Source: Phycisphaerae bacterium
GTDB taxonomy: Bacteria > Planctomycetota > Phycisphaerae > SM23-33
Length of the DNA: 64,000 bases
Assembly: GCA_018335035.1 (NCBI GenBank)
Contig: JAGXKT010000011.1
Location: 18,186-82,185 of the forward strand
Direction of reading: 5' to 3'
The notes beneath the pieces were generated by a model, which was given only the letters and a program-made list of their open reading frames with translations, was not told the DNA's origin and made no database searches. A program made the position numbers and the translations under genes. This document shows positions 16,525-25,225 of this stretch, one piece after another. How positions within the stretch are numbered: the stretch's first letter is position 1; each line of letters opens with the position of its first letter.

Positions 16525-17709
16525 ATGTTCAAACGACTGATATACAAAGAGTTACTGAAGCGTCTTAGAGAACCGCGGCGGTTCCTGCAGGTGCTCGCCG
16601 GTGCCAGGCAGACGGGCAAGACAACGCTTATCCGGCAAGTTCTCGAGGACTTCTCCGGTCAGGGGTATTACGCCACGGCGGACGAGCCGACGCTGAAGGA
16701 TGCCCAGTGGCTCGAGCAGCAGTGGGAGGCGGGACGACAACTGGCCAGCACGAAGACCAAGCATGCCGTGCTGGTTCTCGACGAGATCCAGAAGATTCCC
16801 GGCTGGTCGGAGACGGTCAAGCGGCTCTGGGACGCCGACACAGCCTCCGGACTGCCCCTCCAGGTGGTCGTGCTGGGGTCGGCACCTCTTCTGGTGCACA
16901 GCGGGCTTTCCGAGAGTCTCGCCGGGCGATTCGAGATCATCCGCGTGCCGCATTGGTCATTCGCGGAGATGCGGGATGCCTTCCGTTTCTCGCTCGACGA
17001 GTACATCTACTACGGCGGGTACCCCGGCTCGGCGCCACTGATCGCAGAACCGCAGCGATGGCAGCGTTACATCCTCGACGCGCTGGTGGAGACGACGATC
17101 TCCCGTGACGTGCTGTTGATGCGTCGCGTGCACAAGCCGGCCTTGTTTCGTCGGCTGTTTGAGCTGGGATGTCAGTACTCCGGACAGGTCCTGTCCTACA
17201 ACAAGATGCTCGGTCAGCTTCAAGATGCCCACAATACCACAACCCTGGCGCACTATCTGGAGTTGCTAAAAGGGGCCGGGCTGCTGGAGGGGCTGAGCAA
17301 GCACGCCGGTCAGAAAATCCGCCAAAGGGGCTCAAGCCCGAAATTTCAGGTTCACAACAACGCATTGATCACGGCTCAGGGGAACCTCTCACTCCCAGAA
17401 GCGCGCGCCGATGGCACCGTGTGGGGTCGGCTGGTCGAGTCGGCCGTCGGTATGTGGCTTGTCAACGCTGTCAAGGGCACGCATGTGGATGTTCACTACT
17501 GGCGGGCGGGCAACCACGAGGTTGATTTCGTGCTTGTCAAGGGTGGCAAGGTAGTAGCCATCGAGGTCAAGAGCACCCCCCGCCGCGGTAAGCTGTCGGG
17601 CATGGACGCTTTCGCCAAGGAGTTCACGGTACATCGTAAACTCCTGGTCGGCGCGGACGGAATCCCCGTCGAGAAGTTCATGACGACCGACATTCTGGAC
17701 TGGTTCTGA
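16525..17709 (+). CDS. AAA_14 / DUF4143 ATPase
   Basis: 394 residues. Walker A LAGARQTGKTTLIRQVLEDF and Walker B AVLVLDEIQKIPGW, followed by VVVLGSAPLLVHSGLSESLA (sensor region, with GSAP in place of the usual GSS). The C-terminal DUF4143 domain (HKPALFRRLFELGCQYSGQV, YLELLKGAGLLEGL) has a nuclease-like fold signature (NHEVDFVLVKGGKVVAIEVK: D...E-x-K). The family is common and mobile; roles in DNA handling or toxin-like functions have been proposed but not settled. It is on the opposite strand to the phage cassette that follows and has its own promoter with a palindrome. Confidence 0.85.
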   Translation: MFKRLIYKELLKRLREPRRFLQVLAGARQTGKTTLIRQVLEDFSGQGYYATADEPTLKDAQWLEQQWEAGRQLASTKTKHAVLVLDEIQKIPGWSETVKRLWDADTASGLPLQVVVLGSAPLLVHSGLSESLAGRFEIIRVPHWSFAEMRDAFRFSLDEYIYYGGYPGSAPLIAEPQRWQRYILDALVETTISRDVLLMRRVHKPALFRRLFELGCQYSGQVLSYNKMLGQLQDAHNTTTLAHYLELLKGAGLLEGLSKHAGQKIRQRGSSPKFQVHNNALITAQGNLSLPEARADGTVWGRLVESAVGMWLVNAVKGTHVDVHYWRAGNHEVDFVLVKGGKVVAIEVKSTPRRGKLSGMDAFAKEFTVHRKLLVGADGIPVEKFMTTDILDWF

Positions 17710-17820
17710 CGGCGAGGCCTTGTTGGCGAATCGCAGGAAGGCAACGAGATCCGCGACCCGCTCCGGGCCACGTGGCACGGGCTCTGGAACGATGATTGCC
17801 GCAAAGCCAACGCGTCCCGA

Positions 17821-18078
17821 TTACACCTCCAGCACGCGGCGGAGGATTTGCCCGGCCGCGTCGGTGAGTCGCCCGACGAGATCCAGCTCGCTGCGGTCGC
17901 GGTAGAAGGCGGCCACGGCGCGGCGGTAGGCGTCCGTCTTGCGCAGCGAGGCGACGGACCGGTCGGTGACGGCGATGCGGTCGATGACGGCCGCCAGGGA
18001 CGGATGCTCCGCCGCCCAGGCGTCGAAGGCCTCTCCGACGGCTTGCTCAACGGCGTGGCGCACGAGGTCACTGGTCAT
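17821..18078 (-). CDS. Small hypothetical protein at the end of the phage cassette
   Basis: 85 residues, helical (MTSDLVRHAVEQAVGEAFDA, then RSVASLRKTDAYRRAVAAFY), ending AAGQILRRVLEV. Its start overlaps the end of the upstream lipoprotein gene by 11 bases. No family recognised. As the last gene of the cassette, it may belong to the same function as the membrane and lipoprotein genes before it. Confidence 0.6.
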   Translation of the reverse strand: MTSDLVRHAVEQAVGEAFDAWAAEHPSLAAVIDRIAVTDRSVASLRKTDAYRRAVAAFYRDRSELDLVGRLTDAAGQILRRVLEV

Positions 18079-18586
18079 AGCGAATGCTCCGGTAGAGGGT
18101 CAAAACGGTCTTCTGGACGCGGTCGCGCAGCGCCCACTGGCGGACGATCAGTTCCTGGGCCATCGCCAGCGCCTCGTCGGCGGCGGCGAGGTTGTCGGCG
18201 CGCGTGGCGTGGGCTTGCTCGGCGGCGCGGGCCTGCTCGGCAAGGGCGTCGCGCGCCGCGGCGTAGCCCTTCCGCGCCGAGATGACCCACTCCGCCGTCA
18301 GGGCGACCGGCGCGCCGGCGGCGTCCGTCAGCTCGCCGGACGCGACGCGCGCCACGTCCGCGTCGAAGGCGGCGTCCAGGGCGGCCCGCCGGGCGGCGAT
18401 GCGCTCCAGCGCGGCGGCGTGGTGGTCGCTCTCGGCCTGTTGGGCGCCGGCGAGCCCTTGGCGGGCGACGGCAAGCAGCTCCGTCGTCGCCGGCGGGGCG
18501 CCGCAGCCGGTCAGCGGCGCGACGGCGCAGGCGGCCGCGAGAAGCAAGGCGGTTCGGCGCGATCTACGGTGACGGTGTGTGTCCAT
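18068..18586 (-). CDS. Helical lipoprotein in the phage cassette (spanin-like candidate)
   Basis: 172 residues. A lipoprotein signal peptide with Arg-rich n-region and lipobox LTGC at about residues 25-28 is followed by an almost wholly helical, Ala-rich body with coiled-coil potential (ARDALAEQARAAEQAHATRA). It starts inside the 3' end of the preceding membrane-protein gene. A membrane/coiled-coil protein followed by an overlapping lipoprotein resembles holin-spanin lysis modules. That role is inferred from arrangement, not homology. Confidence 0.6.
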   Translation of the reverse strand: MDTHRHRRSRRTALLLAAACAVAPLTGCGAPPATTELLAVARQGLAGAQQAESDHHAAALERIAARRAALDAAFDADVARVASGELTDAAGAPVALTAEWVISARKGYAAARDALAEQARAAEQAHATRADNLAAADEALAMAQELIVRQWALRDRVQKTVLTLYRSIRYDQ

Positions 18587-18893
18587 TTCGAAGCTCCCGT
18601 GCGAGGTCCTTGAGGGTCTCGACGACCTGGCGTTGCGTTTCGGTGAAGCGCCCGACGGCGGCGGTGTTCTGCTCGACGACGCGTGTGAGCTGCTCGAGCC
18701 GCTGCTCGTCGCGGGCGATGCGCTCGTGCGCGTCGGTCAGTTGCTGTTCGCGCACGCGGCTCAGGCGCCGCTCCCACAGCCACATCGCCCCCATCACCCC
18801 GGCCGCTCCGAGCGAGGCGACCTGCGAGGCGACGGTCACGTCCGCGGCGGGCGGACATGCCCGTCCTGCGATTTGCGCCATCAAATCCAGCAT
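18564..18893 (-). CDS. Single-pass membrane coiled-coil protein (holin/spanin-like candidate)
   Basis: 109 residues. A weak hydrophobic segment (VASLGAAGVMGAMWLW, residues 25-40) is followed by basic residues and a long coiled coil (REQQLTDAHERIARDEQRLE, RFTETQRQVVETLKDLAREL). It resembles phage XhlA-like haemolysin/holin accessory proteins in layout. It overlaps the lipoprotein gene by 23 bases. No endolysin gene is adjacent. Confidence 0.55.
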   Translation of the reverse strand: MLDLMAQIAGRACPPAADVTVASQVASLGAAGVMGAMWLWERRLSRVREQQLTDAHERIARDEQRLEQLTRVVEQNTAAVGRFTETQRQVVETLKDLARELRNGHTPSP

Positions 18894-18908
18894 GCCGACG
18901 GCTCCGGG

Positions 18909-19970
18909 TCAGTTGGGCGGCGTGTTGAGTTCGAATGCCACACACAGCGTGGCCGCGACGAGGATGGTCTCGCTGCCGGCATCGGCCCGGCGGAGCAGGA
19001 AGTTCGCCGGCTCGGCCGAACCGTACGGGTCGTCGGGGATCATGGTCTGGCAGGCGGCCGCCAGCGTCGTGCCGGTCAGCGTCCCCGGCTCGCCGCTTGT
19101 CAGGTCCACCGCGCCGATGTAATCGGCGTCGCCGTCGCCGGTGCCGCCGGGCTCGTTCCACGCCAGTCCGGCCGCCGGGGCGTACTCGTTCCACGTGGGC
19201 GGGTCGGCGTTGAAGTCCACGTCCCGCTTGCAGCGGTACACCGCAACCGTGCAGTCGGCATCGGCCTGCAGCACCAGCTCGGTGCTTGCCAGGACGGTCA
19301 GGTTCGCCAGCCCGCGTTGCGGGGCGTCCGGCGCCCGCAGCAGGGCGAAGCCCACGCTGCGCAGCTCGTTTCCGTAGGCGTCGCGGGCGATCAGGTCGCC
19401 CAGCCAGGGCGTATCCGGCAGGGGCGAGTAAAGCCCGCAGGCGAGGTAGACCGGCAGCTCCCACCGCCCGCGGCGCAGCCACTCGACGACCTGGCGCAGC
19501 TCGTTGCCGTGGACGGCGCGGATCGGCGTGGCGCCCGGGATCAGCGTCGCGTCGGTCCAGTCGTCGCCGGCGTTGAGCTTGTCGAACAGGCCGACCTCGC
19601 CCGGCCCAGGATTGGTCGCCACGATGAGCTTGCCCGCGTCGCCGTCGTCGACCGGCCAGAGCCACCGCATCGCCTGCGGCGAGGCGGGCGAGCCGCCCAG
19701 CGTGCCGGTCGGCGGGTCCAGAACGCTCTGGGCGAGGTTGTCGCGCAGGTTGTCGAACGGCGGCGCGGAGGCGGTGGCAAACGTGGCCGCGCGGATCGGC
19801 AACCCGGGCGCGATGTGCGAGGAGACGTCCTGTGCGGCCTGGTAGGTCAACCGGCGGCGGCGGTTGACGGCATCGGCGAGTTCGTCGCCGTCGCAGAGGG
19901 CGACGGCGTGCTCGCCGGCGACCAGCCGCCCGGGCGGGTCGGATTGCGTCCAATCGGCGGTGTAGGTCAT
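18909..19970 (-). CDS. Phage cassette protein of unknown function
   Basis: 353 residues starting at ATG 19970 (MTYTADWTQSDPPGRLVAGE). It is beta-rich with many short Asp/Gly turns (VDDGDAGKLIVATNPGPGEV, YLACGLYSPLPDTPWLGDLI) and a single VYRCKRDVDF segment. Position after the adsorption-type genes suggests a virion or fibre-associated protein. No domain recognised. A 2-base gap separates it from the upstream gene. Confidence 0.65.
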   Translation of the reverse strand: MTYTADWTQSDPPGRLVAGEHAVALCDGDELADAVNRRRRLTYQAAQDVSSHIAPGLPIRAATFATASAPPFDNLRDNLAQSVLDPPTGTLGGSPASPQAMRWLWPVDDGDAGKLIVATNPGPGEVGLFDKLNAGDDWTDATLIPGATPIRAVHGNELRQVVEWLRRGRWELPVYLACGLYSPLPDTPWLGDLIARDAYGNELRSVGFALLRAPDAPQRGLANLTVLASTELVLQADADCTVAVYRCKRDVDFNADPPTWNEYAPAAGLAWNEPGGTGDGDADYIGAVDLTSGEPGTLTGTTLAAACQTMIPDDPYGSAEPANFLLRRADAGSETILVAATLCVAFELNTPPN

Positions 19971-19972
19971 GG

Positions 19973-20524
19973 TCAGCTCAGGTACTTGGCGTAGGCGGGA
20001 TGGTCGAAGACATAGCGGATCGTCGGCGGGGTGCCGGTATCGGTCAGCACGGTGACCAGCACGACCGTGTCGTCGTCGACGGCCGCTCCGGGCCCGAGCG
20101 ACAATTCCGCGAGGTTGCAGGCGGTCACGTCGGCGGCATCGGCCTTGTCGGCGAACGTTCCCGGGCCCGTGGCGACCTGCTCGCGGACGGTGTAGCTCGC
20201 CCCGCCAGACGAGGCGATCACGCGCGCGGGGAACACCCCCGACGCCGCCTGACGCACGAAGATGACCCATCGCCCCTCGACGTCCACGCCGACGGCGTCG
20301 GTATCGGCGGGCAGCGTCCCGGGAGTGTCGGCCGGCTCGGCGAGGTTGGTCACCACGACCGTCTCGTCGGACGCCGGCTGGGCGATGCCGTCTTCGTCGA
20401 ACTCGAGGGGCACCGCCTCGTAGCGGTTGTTCTGGTCGAGCTGTTGCACGCGAAACAGCCCGACGCCGACGGCGTCGCCGGCCTGGATCAGTCGCCCGAG
20501 GGCGTCGCGGTGCTGAGCGGTCAT
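19973..20524 (-). CDS. Phage cassette protein, carbohydrate-contact or virion accessory candidate
   Basis: 183 residues from ATG 20524, 2 bases past the upstream stop. Acidic and beta-rich (NNRYEAVPLEFDEDGIAQPA, ETVVVTNLAEPADTPGTLPA), ending RYVFDHPAYAKYLS. In phages of GC-rich hosts, small proteins of this type follow tail hub genes. No family recognised. Confidence 0.6.
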   Translation of the reverse strand: MTAQHRDALGRLIQAGDAVGVGLFRVQQLDQNNRYEAVPLEFDEDGIAQPASDETVVVTNLAEPADTPGTLPADTDAVGVDVEGRWVIFVRQAASGVFPARVIASSGGASYTVREQVATGPGTFADKADAADVTACNLAELSLGPGAAVDDDTVVLVTVLTDTGTPPTIRYVFDHPAYAKYLS

Positions 20525-20526
20525 GC

Positions 20527-22245
20527 TCAACCCTCCAGGATCAGCGTGGTGGTGTGCTCGTCGCCCCAGGTGTGGCGCACGGCGACAACGGCCGGGTCGC
20601 GATCCGCCGCGCCGGCCAGTTCCAGCGCCCGCCCGTCAATGCGCCGGATGCGATCCCCCACGGCGTACGATGTGTCCAGCCGGGCCAGCGTCAATTCGGC
20701 GTCGCAGGCGCCGGCGAGGGCCTCGCCATGACGGCGGGCGAGACAACGCAGACGCTCGGTGTCGTCCCGTTCGTGCGGCTGGCCGAGGCCGGACGCACCG
20801 GAAAAGACGCTGGTCGAATGGACGTGTCGCCACTGACCTTGCTCGGGGCGTTCGATGATCTCGCGCCGCTGATGCGCGTCGCCGGCGATCTGGGCCGTCA
20901 AGCGCACGTCCGAGGCGATGGTGGCCGTGGCGCGAACCTCGGCGGTTCCCGCCACGGCCGCCTGGAAATACGCCGCGGGCAGCGCGTCGCCGCCGAGGTA
21001 GATGCTGCACTCGTCGCGCGACGCGTAGGCCGGGCCCGCCCACCGTTGCCACGTGCCGCCGTAGACGCGCCACTCGACGACCACGCCCAGAGAGTTCCCG
21101 CGTGCGTCGGTTGACAGACACGGCTCGAAGCGGCGCGGCACGGGCAGGAAGAACTCCGTCCCCAGGTCCGAGAAGTCATGGCGCGTCAGCGACCACGGCG
21201 GGCCGCTGTACCGGTCGTGCTCGTTGAGCACCCAGCGGCGAAACACGTTTGCCCGGCGTGTCCAATCATCCGACAGCCCGCGCGTCACGTCGCGCCAGCG
21301 GTCCGTCGCATCGGATGGGGGCCAGCCGGGGCGGAGCGTGACGGTCGTCTCGTAGCGTTTGTAATCCCCGATCGCCAGAACCGGACGCCGCGCCGGACGC
21401 CGCGTCAGCCGCACCGACGCAGTCCAGAGGGTGCTGCGGGTGGGGTCCACGTTGTCAGCGTAGCGCTGCTGGCGCACGCAGACGCGCCGCCCCTGCCGGC
21501 CCGGTTGGTAGAACACCAGCCCGACGCCGTCGCGGGCGGCGCGCAGCGTCAATCCGCCACGTTCGGCGGCGCGCGCCAGTGCCTCGGCGGCCGGTAATCC
21601 GCTCACGTCCAGGCGCCCGAGGTCAACCTCGCCGGTCAGGCGGTCCAGTTCGTCTGTACCGGGAACGGTCACGCCGACGGGACCCGTCGCAGCCAGCAGA
21701 TACGCCAGGGCGTCGGCGACGGTCCACGCCACGGCGTCGTCGCCGGCGGCGAAGACGCGTGTGGTGCGGCCATTGACTTCGTACACCTCGGGGGAGGCGT
21801 TTCGCCCGTCGTTGAACGCGCAGGGGGCCTGGGGCGCTTCCACGGGGTGGTGTTGCCCGTCGCGCTGCCACCGCCCGGCAATGCGGGCGCTGAGCAGGTC
21901 GACGAGCACATGCCGCGCGTCCGCCTCAAGCGTCTCGGCACCGATATCCGCGACGTGTGCGGCCACGACGCCGTGGAAGTCGACGCCGCCGGACGCTCCG
22001 CCCGGGCGGATGATGATCTCGGCGCCGACGGGCGGCATCATGCCGAGCGATTCCAGCCGTCCGGGCCGGACCTGACCGACCGACGGCTGCAACGCGATCC
22101 GCGCGTGCCCGAAGTCCGGCGCGGCACGCCGTTCCATCGAGCGGACGACCAGGTCGCGACGGCGTCTGCCGCCGACGTAGACCCGTGCGGGGCGGCAGCG
22201 CACTACAGGCGACCGGCTCTGGGCTGGCAGCGTTAGGCGTTCCAT
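20527..22245 (-). CDS. Large tail/baseplate-like protein
   Basis: 572 residues from ATG 22245 (MERLTLPAQSRSPVVRCRPA), the largest protein of the cassette. An N-terminal part resembles hub or receptor-contact proteins: EIIIRPGGASGGVDFHGVVA and AETLEADARHVLVDLLSARI. A middle segment (SGLPAAEALARAAERGGLTL) resembles the wedge/hub domains of phage tails, and the C-terminus repeats short beta motifs (SYAVGDRIRRIDGRALEL). The assignment rests on position and on the EADARHVL region, so it is tentative. Confidence 0.55.
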   Translation of the reverse strand: MERLTLPAQSRSPVVRCRPARVYVGGRRRRDLVVRSMERRAAPDFGHARIALQPSVGQVRPGRLESLGMMPPVGAEIIIRPGGASGGVDFHGVVAAHVADIGAETLEADARHVLVDLLSARIAGRWQRDGQHHPVEAPQAPCAFNDGRNASPEVYEVNGRTTRVFAAGDDAVAWTVADALAYLLAATGPVGVTVPGTDELDRLTGEVDLGRLDVSGLPAAEALARAAERGGLTLRAARDGVGLVFYQPGRQGRRVCVRQQRYADNVDPTRSTLWTASVRLTRRPARRPVLAIGDYKRYETTVTLRPGWPPSDATDRWRDVTRGLSDDWTRRANVFRRWVLNEHDRYSGPPWSLTRHDFSDLGTEFFLPVPRRFEPCLSTDARGNSLGVVVEWRVYGGTWQRWAGPAYASRDECSIYLGGDALPAAYFQAAVAGTAEVRATATIASDVRLTAQIAGDAHQRREIIERPEQGQWRHVHSTSVFSGASGLGQPHERDDTERLRCLARRHGEALAGACDAELTLARLDTSYAVGDRIRRIDGRALELAGAADRDPAVVAVRHTWGDEHTTTLILEG

Positions 22246-22252
22246 TGGCGTC

Positions 22253-22837
22253 TCACAGCAAGGCGACCGATGCGGCCGGCGGAGGCACGTAAACGGGCGC
22301 GGGGCGGCTGATCGGGCCCACGCGTCCGGCCGCCCGCGCCCGCACGGCCAGACGCAACGGGGACGTCGGCGCGGGCAGTTCGACTGCGAATTCCTGCTGA
22401 CCGGGGCGCACGTCGTCGACGGTCGCAACGGGGACGTCCTCGTCGAGCGTGCCCGTCCCGCCGTCGCTGAGCACGTCGAAGCCGTCCGGTTCGGCAAGCC
22501 CCAGAGCCGCACGATTGGACCACGCCAGGCGAACGTCCCCCGCCGCCAGCACATCGGCCGTGACGTCCTCCGGCCGCGGCGGCGGAGCGCCGAGTAGGGC
22601 GCCGTCCGCGTTGACCTCGACGGTCGTCAGCACGTGTGTGTTTCGCTCCAGGATGCCGGCATCCGAGACGGCCCGCGCCGCCAACACGTAGCGGACACCT
22701 GGAGACAACGCGATCGGCACGTCGACGGGGCCGGCGCCTTGGCGCCATGCCACGGGCTGGCCGTAGTCGACGGCGTCCGGACCGCCGATGCCGAGGTAGA
22801 TTTCGTAGGTGTCCGTCACGTTGTCACGTTGCGCCAA
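22253..22837 (-). CDS. Fibronectin-III-like phage structural protein
   Basis: 194 residues, reading YEIYLGIGGPDAVDYGQPVA, then RYVLAARAVSDAGILERNTH and a second beta module (GDVRLAWSNRAALGLAEPDG, LRLAVRARAAGRVGPIS). This looks like one or two FN3-type repeats, common in phage tail proteins. Only a TTG start (22837) is visible after the upstream stop at 22899. The 61-base gap is wide for this cassette, so the true start is uncertain. Confidence 0.6.
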   Translation of the reverse strand: MAQRDNVTDTYEIYLGIGGPDAVDYGQPVAWRQGAGPVDVPIALSPGVRYVLAARAVSDAGILERNTHVLTTVEVNADGALLGAPPPRPEDVTADVLAAGDVRLAWSNRAALGLAEPDGFDVLSDGGTGTLDEDVPVATVDDVRPGQQEFAVELPAPTSPLRLAVRARAAGRVGPISRPAPVYVPPPAASVALL

Positions 22838-22898
22838 GTGCGATGAGCGCGCGTTGTTGACGCTGGGCAGGGCCCACGTCGAACGGGGTCTTGCGGTC

Positions 22899-24476
22899 TC
22901 ACGCCACCACCTGGGGCATGGTGTGTGCCGTCCAGTAAGCGGTCGACCCGCTGTCGGCGTCCGCGCAGTGGACCTCGACTTTCAACGACTCGTGCCCAGC
23001 GTTGCTATTTGGCGTGATACGGACGTCCCAGTTCGCGTCCGATTCGATGTCCGTGCCGATGGTCTGCGTCGCACCGATCTGCGTGGTGTTGTTGGCGCCG
23101 TCGCGCTTGAGCAGGATCATCCGCTTATACATCGCGGCTTTGGACCCGTCGGACAGCTCGCCGACGATGGTCACGGTGAAGCCGACGACGGTATTGGCCT
23201 CCAGCGTCCATTCCTGCGGCTCGTCCAGCTCGTGCCAGCTCGGGCCGGTGTGCTCGTTGGCGTCACACGTGAAGTCGCCGCGCAACAGGTAGTTCGTGAC
23301 TTGTGCATCCCCCGGAGCTTCTCTCCGATAAGCGGCCGCGAGCGCCTCGGCCTGGTGGCGACACGTACCGCCGACGCCGCCGACGGACCCGGCATAGGCG
23401 GCGCTGTTCGTACAGGCGTACCCGCCAACCGATCCCGTATAAGGGGCGCTGTTCGTAGGCGTATGCCCTGCCAGCGAACCGCTGAAGGCGCCGCTGTTCG
23501 TGGCCTGATAGGTTCCCAGCGCGACGGCGTTCTTGCCTGAGCACGTATTCGTGCGGTGCCCGCGCCCGACCTCGCACCACGTGTCGCCGTCCCAACGCAG
23601 GTGCAGCCAGCCACCGCCTCGATTCGTGTACCAGTCTCCCGCCAGACTCGTGTTCACGCCGTCGGCGACTGTGATCTCCTGCCCATTGGGCGTGGTCAGC
23701 AGCAGCGTCAATTCCTGCCCATCCACGGCGCCGTCGGCAATCGCCGGGTCGGCGTCGAGCACGTAGTCGCTGCCCGATTGCAACGTCAGAAGCACCACGG
23801 ATCGGTTGTTGTGCTGAATCGTCTGGTCGTCGGCCGTAATCGTCTGCGTGGCAGCGGCGGCGAGCTTGTCGGCCGTGACGGCTCCGGCGGCTAGACCGGC
23901 TGTGTCGTGGGCGTGCAGCGTGTCGGCAACGGATCCGTCGGAAAGTGTCTCGGCCTCGGGGCCGGTCAGATCCGTCGCCGCGAAGAACGCCGCGGCGGCG
24001 TTGGCGTTGTCGCCGCTTAGCCCCGTACACGCCCGCAGCAGCGCCCGCCCGCGGTAGTCGACGATGTCCGCGTGGGCGCAGTCGCCGTCGGCGCAGGTGA
24101 TCGTCGCCAACGGCAGATGCGGCACGCTCTGCGGATCGGGGAAACCGTCCGTGGTCACGGTGAGGGTACCGTCAGCGGTCAGATAGACGGCGTTGGTCGC
24201 GTTATCGGTCAGTGGCTGTTCGGCGGCGCCGGCGAAATCCACGGCCGTCGTGCCGGACATGAACCGCCCGGCGCGGACGCCGAAGGTCAGCGCGCCGTCC
24301 TTGTAAACGCGCAGATCGCCCGCGCGCCGCGCGACGTCCAGCAGGCGGTAGAGCATCTTGTAGAAGCTCGTGTAGTACGGCGATTCGCCGGTGGGGACGA
24401 ACAGGACCTCTTGCTCGGCGTCGGTCGTCCCCGACAGCGCATCGAGTTCCGCGTCGGTGGGATAGTGCTCGGTCAT
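22899..24476 (-). CDS. Tail fibre-like protein with 15-residue repeats
   Basis: 525 residues from ATG 24476. The N-terminal region (MTEHYPTDAELDALSGTTDA, SFYKMLYRLLDVARRAGDLR) suggests attachment to the virion. The body has fibre-type modules (SDGSVADTLHAHDTAGLAAG), then three consecutive 15-residue repeats of the form TNSxxYxGSxGG (about 23370-23504), followed by a 110-residue beta C-terminus likely to bind a receptor. Its start overlaps the upstream gene's stop (ATGA). Repeat number changes could tune fibre length. Confidence 0.65.
   Translation of the reverse strand: MTEHYPTDAELDALSGTTDAEQEVLFVPTGESPYYTSFYKMLYRLLDVARRAGDLRVYKDGALTFGVRAGRFMSGTTAVDFAGAAEQPLTDNATNAVYLTADGTLTVTTDGFPDPQSVPHLPLATITCADGDCAHADIVDYRGRALLRACTGLSGDNANAAAAFFAATDLTGPEAETLSDGSVADTLHAHDTAGLAAGAVTADKLAAAATQTITADDQTIQHNNRSVVLLTLQSGSDYVLDADPAIADGAVDGQELTLLLTTPNGQEITVADGVNTSLAGDWYTNRGGGWLHLRWDGDTWCEVGRGHRTNTCSGKNAVALGTYQATNSGAFSGSLAGHTPTNSAPYTGSVGGYACTNSAAYAGSVGGVGGTCRHQAEALAAAYRREAPGDAQVTNYLLRGDFTCDANEHTGPSWHELDEPQEWTLEANTVVGFTVTIVGELSDGSKAAMYKRMILLKRDGANNTTQIGATQTIGTDIESDANWDVRITPNSNAGHESLKVEVHCADADSGSTAYWTAHTMPQVVA
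23370..23504 (-). repeat. Three 45-base in-frame repeats in the fibre gene
   Basis: The word cgctgttcgt recurs at 23402, 23447 and 23492 on the plus strand with exact 45-base spacing. The repeats encode TNSGAFSGSLAGHTP, TNSAPYTGSVGGYAC and TNSAAYAGSVGGVGG. The period and small Gly/Ser/Asn residues suit a left-handed beta-roll. Confidence 0.8.
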
Positions 24477-25225
24477 GGTGTGCTTTCCTGGATTTCGAGT
24501 GTGAGCATCGCCGTCTGGGGGTCGTAGCCGGTTGCGGCAAGCCCGCTCGGCGGCGTCGGCGGAGGCGCGGCGACGATCTGCCCGCCGGGCGCGTCGGACG
24601 CCTCGCCGACAGCGGGACGGTTGCGCAACGTGATCGTGTGGGTGACGGGGTCGCTGAGGGCGACACGCAGATCGAGCACCTCGGCCCCGAAGCCGAACAA
24701 CCCCGCGCCGAAGCCGCCCCGCCCCAGCCCCGGCGCGCCAATGCCGCCGTACCCCAGCGCCCCGCGCCCGAAGGCGCTGTCGCCGAAGCCCCAACGGGCG
24801 CACCACGTCGGCGACAGCGCCCGCTCGATCAGCGGCTCAGCATCCGGCGTGCCCGTTCCCCGGTCCGTGTGCACCGCCAGCCGGTCACCAGGGCGGTAGC
24901 GCGACGTCAGCGGAACGCGGACGGCGTACATCCAGCCGGGGCGGCGCACGTCCGCAGGTAATTCGGCGTTGTGATCGTCCGCACGACCCGCGGGCGCGAC
25001 CGCCGCGACGTATAGTTCCCGCGGCTCGGCGGCCGCGGGCAGGTGGAACGTCCGCCCGCCCGGCGTGTCGGTGAAGTCCGCCAGGCGGCCGTTGACGTAG
25101 AGCTGATGGCACAGCCCGGCGTGCTGCGAGCGGAAGCTCACGCGCCAGCCGCCGCCGGGGGCGTCGGGGCGAAGCGGCTCGGCGCGCAGGCGGTCGATGT
25201 TGTCCGTGTGAAGGTGGGCGGTCAT
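24473..25225 (-). CDS. Glycine-rich phage structural protein
   Basis: 250 residues from ATG 25225. A beta-rich N-terminus (QLYVNGRLADFTDTPGGRTF) is followed by a Gly/Phe tract (WGFGDSAFGRGALGYGGIGA, RGGFGAGLFGFG) and a Pro-rich end. Gly/Phe tracts of this kind occur in tail and fibre proteins. It is linked by ATGA overlaps to both neighbours. No family named with confidence. Confidence 0.6.
   Translation of the reverse strand: MTAHLHTDNIDRLRAEPLRPDAPGGGWRVSFRSQHAGLCHQLYVNGRLADFTDTPGGRTFHLPAAAEPRELYVAAVAPAGRADDHNAELPADVRRPGWMYAVRVPLTSRYRPGDRLAVHTDRGTGTPDAEPLIERALSPTWCARWGFGDSAFGRGALGYGGIGAPGLGRGGFGAGLFGFGAEVLDLRVALSDPVTHTITLRNRPAVGEASDAPGGQIVAAPPPTPPSGLAATGYDPQTAMLTLEIQESTP

Noticed and set aside
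16525..17709. DUF4143 ATPase as part of the phage cassette
   Set aside because: It is on the opposite strand with its own promoter, and convergent to the cassette.
23370..23504. Possible CRISPR array from the 45-base repeat
   Set aside because: The repeats are contiguous, in frame and encode related peptide units; there are no spacers.
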